Positions 63,601-64,000 of a stretch of 64,000 nt of DNA are shown one piece after another. A program made the position numbers and the translations under genes. Origin of the DNA: Carboxylicivirga marina. GTDB taxonomy: Bacteria > Bacteroidota > Bacteroidia > Bacteroidales > Marinilabiliaceae. The stretch lies in contig NZ_JAENRR010000019.1 of NCBI RefSeq assembly GCF_016612505.1, positions 1 through 64,000 on the forward strand, written 5' to 3'. Numbering within the stretch: the first letter of the stretch is position 1; every line of letters starts with the position of its first letter. Under the pieces are notes generated by a model. That model saw only the letters and a list, made by a program, of their open reading frames with translations, was not told where the DNA came from and did no database searches.

Positions 63601-64000
63601 ATTCAGCATCATGATTGTTCTGCTTTTGCAGATATTGAAATTTACAACAAACATGTTGATGTTTATGCTGGTAAAGACACGATTATTTGTGGTAAAACAG
63701 CCATGTTAAATGCTAGTGTTCCAAATTCATATGATGATGGTATGTGGACGCTTATTGCTGGTGTAGGTGGTGCAACGATTAGGCCTGGTGATGAACAAAG
63801 TCCAACAGCTTTAGTTGGGGCTCTTGATTATGGTAGTAATGGTTTTGTTTGGACTATCACACATAATGGCTGTACCTCTTCAGATGAAGTTTATGTCATT
63901 AATGATAACCCGTACTATGTCGATTCACATGGTAATAAGAGGGAAGTATCAGCTGGTGATCCGATATTTGTTAATGGTACAACTGCTGTTATGGTGGCTG
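45619..64000 (+). CDS. giant secreted SprB-like adhesin, partial (runs past the right edge)
   Basis: One open frame of 6,127 complete codons with no stop; the C-terminus lies outside the window. The ATG at 45619 is the first after the in-frame stop at 45601. A signal peptide follows (hydrophobic core LMLILSLLVGVEAIGQA). Codons up to about 50240 encode Ig-like modules. From about 50245 to 61000 there are about 41 modules of about 88 residues with the SprB-repeat pattern DV.C.G..DG.I.V...GG...Y.Y.W, mostly ending ...AG.Y...V.D..GC. From about 62430 on, a second module type appears (C...L.A..P...G.WS...G.G). SprB-type proteins are moved at the cell surface for gliding or adhesion and secreted by T9SS. 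A C-terminal sorting domain and a SprF partner are expected beyond the window. Confidence 0.92.
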   Translation, partial: MGVNTQALGKLRLIGRIASLMLILSLLVGVEAIGQANVNVCQNGVVRLADYLTLDAYVVDDNGDLNGAPNGHLEKGYWSNTAGLTFSNINDPNAIISGFEGYSFGDTFTLTWYHGPDQTYDITIELTNIVSPEFELRNEANTTNAVLFCPNGTPNSYTFNVVEVPEPGTATINAVDYVLLHNDGTQNEITGATNPETINLNAGNIGYQNEDIFFALVESGSCLDITTNRIQLAEVDAVAVQIQGGGSACDPDVFDGTNVLEVLPYDPGNFQFEWFYDSDADHNSGNEFSIGIDNTYTLTGADSPGYYYVDVSGDCDNNGTPELIVRTADVYISNVPLPPVSIIDNPYGSGVFGMCFTGTTAINLTTELDGTVPAGITAQYNWFQNGQLMFESTGSTFPLNSDESTAGYNAFGQFVVEIYNVDNPECVSVSEPVQVNIVNAPLAYNVTGTDICKLATSTTSINIGVDNSEPGVRYLLLHNGVEIEYVDRSSTGSFIFPTAVSAFGTYTVIAQSGTCADVSMTGQVSIYQQPSVFDVSILEAQPHCEGTNYTFEVSGSETNVIYRLFNGATEVASHIGDGNPFSIPNISASGTYSLIGYSAIGSCSTTMNPTTSMTINALPILYNVTGADVCEGITVDISLSATEAGVSYSLYVDNGVGNTLVTSQVGSANFTGVSAVGTYTILATNTITGCERWMDGDVIIDAALTDVSFLAVSPGYVCGTGNITIPVGEKDVLYTLHIDIGGGAIPDAKYPPILGNGTNSVSFSGLNEIASYTILAERGTCSQFLSDELIIEQQPINQNVTYPVSAYCQGFPGVPINIETTELGINYFLVDDAGNEVDFVTGDGNPRSFANVTEGLYSVEARTSSLGCNLIIEDNINIVEFALEAVNPNIPSDLCIDDGPQLFTGMPNPGLSPSTTGEYKLIGAVGFASPHNINISAGTLSFDPADGAAGTYIIDYYYTDNNGCLQELKGNALTIHDLNNGVLNIVSSIPAEPCQDDNTGYPLVGQLNGSPVSGVFSCSTPAAIILDSGSYKFNPSLAGNGTHTIFFDYTDPVTNCTGSTSIIVNVGIPISIVGLANEYCANDNTDYPLRGYIDGVLPPATVDNSTFEIIDPGNNTLASGIVNNTQNFNANQLVTSNGGTTGVYKVIYRYYSGSCLNELIQEITITKAPDAWFTFPKDTDGDEIDKFCINHGGVELTAVDPDIANYSSQFSLNGSIIGTGFNTLTSTLNLFPSDNTITHRVDNNGCIETVTRTFSVSEPNESIIGLCSAYFESDASFTISASELEQSVGVASFEMFASDGSNVNWLNDNGDNTATIDPDGHVGTNYRVVMTFVSTGNGCEQVVEGAFDIYPQLDFLGIFDGDKICNTSGIITLTGVSMPAGATASFTAIAGLSNTVNGVATIDPSAMSIGINTLEYILTGADGCTHTISKQIEIIETPSVLFDVMGGGVYCSQATVAGQTIGLNGSSPGVSYELLLNGGSLSIPATFVGTGNSFNFTVDNTQGGAERLFTEEGNYTIIANMGGCAAVMNGSADIIIYELGITLVDVTDVSCFGGSDGTITVDGFGGSGNYEYSIDGTNWQSSTVISGLATGDNQISIRDLDVPAAKCSEHINILTVTIGEPLSVLNANIVSTTNVGCTPCTAGVDCEGSATISISGGTPDGTLPDGYTIIWSTGGTALTETGMPVGNHSVTVTDANGCSTTIGVTIDSNAPLTLAEAADPALHNDNVCHAGVEGSYTVTATGGSGVYEFSLTDPATTAEVWLPANVGTDGYRVNGLSAGTYNIWVRDADPLYNRCITQLAAPVVITEPAALTLVEESQVGITCNGAKDGSFIVRAANAASGTYEFTTDDPAVVAVPIWNPANNGVDGYELALQGAGNYTVYVRDLANPTCGYVSVDVILIDVSALSYSLVEHSNVSCNAGNNGRLEVLAQGGSGNYVYQWSNNSGVVISNDVFIENLDVANGPYELTITDVPNSCGPVIQTFTITEPAVLDVNTVSITDADCAGQATGTIEVDVVGGAEPYNISWSNGVANVETISGLAPGNYTITVVDDNECSYNNVAAPYVIAQLDPITLEIPTVVTNNICNGESNGSISVKVDGGSGDYQFRLEGPVIIDWANSSSATMDDFTFTGLIEGNYNLKVRDANNINCEYLVGTYALVDPAPISLVLTTLSDITCFGGNDGSITITASGGSGTYQFNVDNGGYNAGDNAAIFTINGLSAGNHTIWVRDSKAIGCDYQLLPIITLTQPEVLDLTISSFTNASCNGELDGEVVLSATGGSGNYDYSKDGGLTWDAGLGAIHTYSNLSAGAYVFQVRDRDAVACAVDTETHTLTQPTDFATTCVTTDVQCFGEATGQLALTTVGGVGPFEYSIDGGTSWQASPITALSSGTYVIDVKDLGTGCEKSNQIAVADATINELANAAITIGAESITPVTCNGGTDGIINLQGNVSGGDVAPAGDYLFTWYRKGTPDIIHDQGYGMDQVTNLSLGTYCVIVEDDNGCTVTSSDYVVAEPSAWNVAYTPTNLTKYNGGDGSINVHTCSGSNGGYSITWEQQDGTPLPAFDNIWNVTNFDAGTYRFTITDSKGCTYTSIDITLSQPFEFTVTDPTTTSTNITCYGLNDGVIIIEIIQGNGDYTIDIVGTLEKGGTPYTNNFNQNTNTFVITDLEAGSYYIELTDNISSEIFISTVVLAQPDELTIVPVPTDIICYGENNGALSVELSGHIDGGTVSWTADNGYAVGPESILTATSNYSKTNLQAGTYTVTVTNGNGCPSVQAVDIIISEPSDWNVTTFVTPVTTFGHNDGTVEVDFPPTGNTAPYTIVWDNDPTLTSWWRSGLSAGDYQFTITDATGLCKYTDILTVTEPDQLLINLEGVDATCYDFNNGSIGVDIISGNADYQIELTGNDYEGNSVNQIINGLVKGNYMFTDLKSGNYDVIVTDAAGQTLSKSVTINQFAQLDVAVTSSQNIICHGGNDGEIEVETVGYAIDEANSTINWTRTVPFGWSATGSVATEKQQTGLVAGTYTINVQNEFGCMSNPLVITLTQPDAISASHALTHVSTSGATDGRILINNVENAIGAYSVSWYKDGVLTGVTGADNTNIGAGTYYYVIEDTNGCTYTSLDIIITEPGALVVSVTDTDINCYGAENGMITVNITSGNAPYSVSLNGVPDDGTAFVEQNETLTTSEFTGLKPGVYQVTVTDNASQTFIESSITITQNPETTITPTLSDITCHGGVNGRIEIALGGHEDGSETWQVINPNSAPVPTTTIAAGADATIPGNYQVIVTNQDGCTITETYTITEPSAWDVHHTVTHVSPTGNNNGEINIDVLTGNTPDSSKPEDYTIIWTGPVGATLVNDQRLQTGLPAGTYTYRIEDANGCIYDSGDIILSEPDALTANITESDVDIQCYGDALGEIAVYILSGNEPYMVQLTGDEYDGNLFSDSQTIANNTGSYLWDNLKAGDYQIQITDNAGNSFSQAAIILNQPVQNIINESITHLTCYSGDQGAGEISIQLNRYFLAGDEVIWSGPNGIINSETLSLGSDIAKLNVYTGGDYTYTFIDANGCTVSNTITINEPDAFNIDWAVSDVTVYGNNDGVIDVHTVEGSNGIPYSISWADDASISDFLRNDLVGGTYSFTITDTPTGCDTTITDVIVNQPNPLIVAVTTRDAVCFGEANGEVQVEFSSHNGGYYYQITGNQDDGVTYDSERIDPASVNSTVNSLKAGTYTIDAYDSKGTHYHQAGIRIEQEAEISLSGSIKDISCYGEADGRVIVTLDGRAPVSTDHIVWSGSKGTFVSGALHDGTTYTNNVLDPIATSETFTVTVTSEQGCVYTNTYVVNEPDELHISIDDIKDVTCSGGNDGQIVTSVSGRLAAAYRYDWYLHDGTAYQDYELDGTATISGLSGGDYRLVVTSLVDNCTVEEAGIIVNDGNTITITEDLTHISTCVGDNSGIISVNVAGGIAPYTVTLNGQGAKTGDGTEALNFSELFAGTYVIEVFDARGASCAVSTKTVTILEPSQALSVINIAHDINCDPADVTSGSFSFGITGGILAGGNYNYQIALPEASLSYPISVANGTVKTEIFNNLEAGTYNLSILDLNSTDPAKCSFEYQFTLEHIVITNDPLVNTTCDGINNGAITGITIDGTSGDYSYAWTSTDGGIGIDNSSLNQYGLSVGNYVLTITDNVRGCSVIKEFIVDVENAFSFTPQINDVSCNGASDGAITLELNGTAINPTYQWTGPGISVPNVQNQLDLVAGNYTVRMTTVIDGVTCQLDADYTLFEPEAISFDTRYDYTNCEPFERTLVVENVNGGTGAYTYSWDGPAFTPAAIAAPGYPTSVLIEQGGVYTITVRDENNCELSRTLTVSDEIVINPVVNSVTCNGGANGSIVLNVSGGSGLYTFSWTGPSVFTSTDRNIDNLYAGTYTVTITDQIESDGTGSCSKTFDIVVEEPQAIVIDPTVIHTSCFGLSDGQIEIEVSGGEGPYTYSWSPVIGSNQITNKDQYELPADTYTVTVTDANYCVATANIDVLQDAEIILTTDITETICDGTGGAIDLTVVGGSGAGFSYDWSSTDGTGLVQGVEDQTNLTGGTYTVVVSDLGDGRSCTASTTFTITDGIEILNEDITPVSCSGNDDGSISYDVFGGDGNYIFDWNVKSGDATRIVVGAQNQSGLSEGEYEVTITDGRTDAGGTDCSMTHSFIINASTGLSVNVAAFDSKICFGEPGGRLEASVAGGSGDYSYYWNGALGTAIHDNLVQGIYGLRVVDNALGCDFVQSYEVKGPAAPLTIDNIDIIDVLCHGAATGEIKVIASGGVLPTSGDYIYTWTSGTTVATGSNPTGLMAGIYNLTIEDANECTLTTGDIEIKEPVSYIKVDNPQVTDVTVPGGSNGEIQVDVYDGIAPRSIEWFDESDVSIGTNNPITGISAGTYRVVATDANGCTSELSGIRVVEPGEALGFEKVVHQISPCNGENNGEIHITRVYGGFAIAGLNYRIQLSGPGVNLDINDTKADLVDLAPGTYQVTVTDNVLNTYQENIEIKEPAELTLSTVKVNDVDCFGSSSGEIRVTIGGGTPNASGYYHVEITSATGYFAEAEEPAGTFSFINLPAGEYTVTVFDYAEELDTKVPDRNNCYKSDFTLISEPAAVVELSSVSGSDAICLGDDYQLAITTSNWDFADGNLRVVLYDDFTATEYTVDKTPFEITVSPETSRTYELTKVYKPGNASCDLGMVVDGHVQLAVNELPTANITGPDQVCEDGSVQLSVNFTGAGPFTYIWQDINNGTSGTETGINTYSATFSDTPAADASYQVISVSDNYGCANSGFGQVDVMINNKPSVSLIGSRDICEGEEATLLLEFSQGAQPYTVIFEANGEEVTLNVTPDALSQYAWRVTPVVSTTYVITSVIDANGCEMDIVVQPSATITVNHAPGQLSAIKVDESDNEAGVCQGAIGVSYSVEAVSYATGGYDWTAPAGATIRTGDGSTSVTLDFDADFDGGYLTVYASNDCGISPVQQYWITAKPIPDAIITAPVGPESICELESGLVYTIDPVDNASYYEWHLPAGFIPVGNTDGTSIEVMIDPNYPSTTGAISVTPWNDCGVGTTSPELTVTVYPLPLAYAGNDEQVCSDMFVLQAAPLQANESGRWTVIKGSGQISDATNPNATVSVLSYGEDNQNTFVWAVQNTVSGCETSDTVNIYNNELAIAATAIQRVVCNGTAVVNGTAVPEGTAGSWFFITGNGAIESANAATSNISLLDAGLNVLRWSVTKNGCISSADVELVNDEPSDAIILNGSDINICTDNITLNAVVPVEGEGLWSLVSGAGVIASVNSATTLVSGMQNGENIFRYTVTKNSCTKYAEIRIFNSMLDVDAGSDKTTCSDTYTLDATPTNPSVGITGQWSIIDGFGEFNDGTNAITTITNLGRGENTLRWTLTQNGCASFNEVIITNNSATQATVGTRQEVCAYETVLTGNMPSAAFNETGFWSVIEGSGVFDDLSAHDTRVSGLAHGLNVFRWTIQHHDCSAFADIEIYNKHVDVYAGKDTIICGKTAMLNASVPNSYDDGMWTLIAGVGGATIRPGDEQSPTALVGALDYGSNGFVWTITHNGCTSSDEVYVINDNPYYVDSHGNKREVSAGDPIFVNGTTAVMVA
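50245..61000 (+). repeat. array of about 41 SprB modules inside the giant protein
   Basis: Module starts (the C.G..NG.I core) recur roughly every 240-285 bases, for example near 50269, 51367, 52138, 52654, 53455, 54510, 55294, 56880, 57425, 58723, 59464 and 60475. Modules are diverged at DNA level, so they are old repeats and not a recent expansion. From 53.1 to 57.1 kb modules follow a strict three-module order. Confidence 0.85.
62430..63900 (+). repeat. second repeat type in the giant protein
   Basis: About six modules of about 80-85 residues share the pattern C....L.A..P...G.W....G.G......TN.N..V..L..G.N.FRWT...NGC. They begin near 62433, 62670, 62946, 63180, 63420 and 63690. They differ from the SprB modules and resemble Ig-like modules often found before T9SS sorting domains. 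Confidence 0.75.

Overview
The window comes from a member of the Bacteroidota. Several promoters fit the TTTG-N19/20-TAnnTTTG pattern of that phylum. It also encodes a PorP/SprF protein, a PKD protein with a gliding-motility/type IX secretion (T9SS) C-terminal domain, a giant SprB-repeat adhesin, a SusC-like VVVGYG motif and an ECF sigma/anti-sigma pair. Nothing in the sequence fixes the genus; the base composition is moderately AT-rich. No rRNA, tRNA, transposase or CRISPR array was seen.

Layout. 0.4-3.7 kb: an NADP-type glutamate dehydrogenase, then tatD and an L-asparaginase. 4.0-6.4 kb: an ExbB/TolQ - small membrane protein - ExbD - ExbD operon. 6.4-7.7 kb: a decayed stretch with hairpin repeats, a lipoprotein/SRPBCC-like gene broken by one in-frame stop, and an exact 21-bp-period minisatellite. 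7.7-18.0 kb: a second glutamate dehydrogenase, divergent from an operon of two large proteins that join receiver-like domains to the PEP-synthase/PPDK ATP-binding domain, followed by a third GDH-like protein that has lost the catalytic lysine. This is the most unusual part of the window. 18.0-20.8 kb: small envelope proteins and an Hsp20. 20.9-26.3 kb: a translationally coupled PKD adhesin/SprF pair. 26.6-35.3 kb: housekeeping and stress genes (proline dehydrogenase, MATE transporter, Mn-type and Fe-type superoxide dismutases, nitroreductase, GTP cyclohydrolase I, peroxiredoxin-like protein) with outer-membrane barrels and lipoproteins. 35.4-39.9 kb: ECF sigma factor with a membrane anti-sigma-like protein carrying a TonB C-terminal domain, divergent from a von Willebrand A protein. 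39.9-42.3 kb: aroB-aroA. 42.5-45.4 kb: membrane and barrel proteins and dprA. 45.6-64.0 kb: one uninterrupted reading frame of more than 6,127 codons, a secreted adhesin of Ig-like and SprB modules that runs off the right edge.

Genes that plausibly act together: asparaginase, proline dehydrogenase and the GDH paralogues all feed or drain the glutamate/ammonium pool, so the receiver/ATP-binding operon next to gdhA may sense or control nitrogen-carbon state (inference only). The PKD/SprF pair and the giant protein are expected T9SS clients for surface adhesion or gliding. The two SODs, nitroreductase and peroxiredoxin-like protein suggest handling of oxygen stress.

All functions are read from motifs by eye; no database search was possible.
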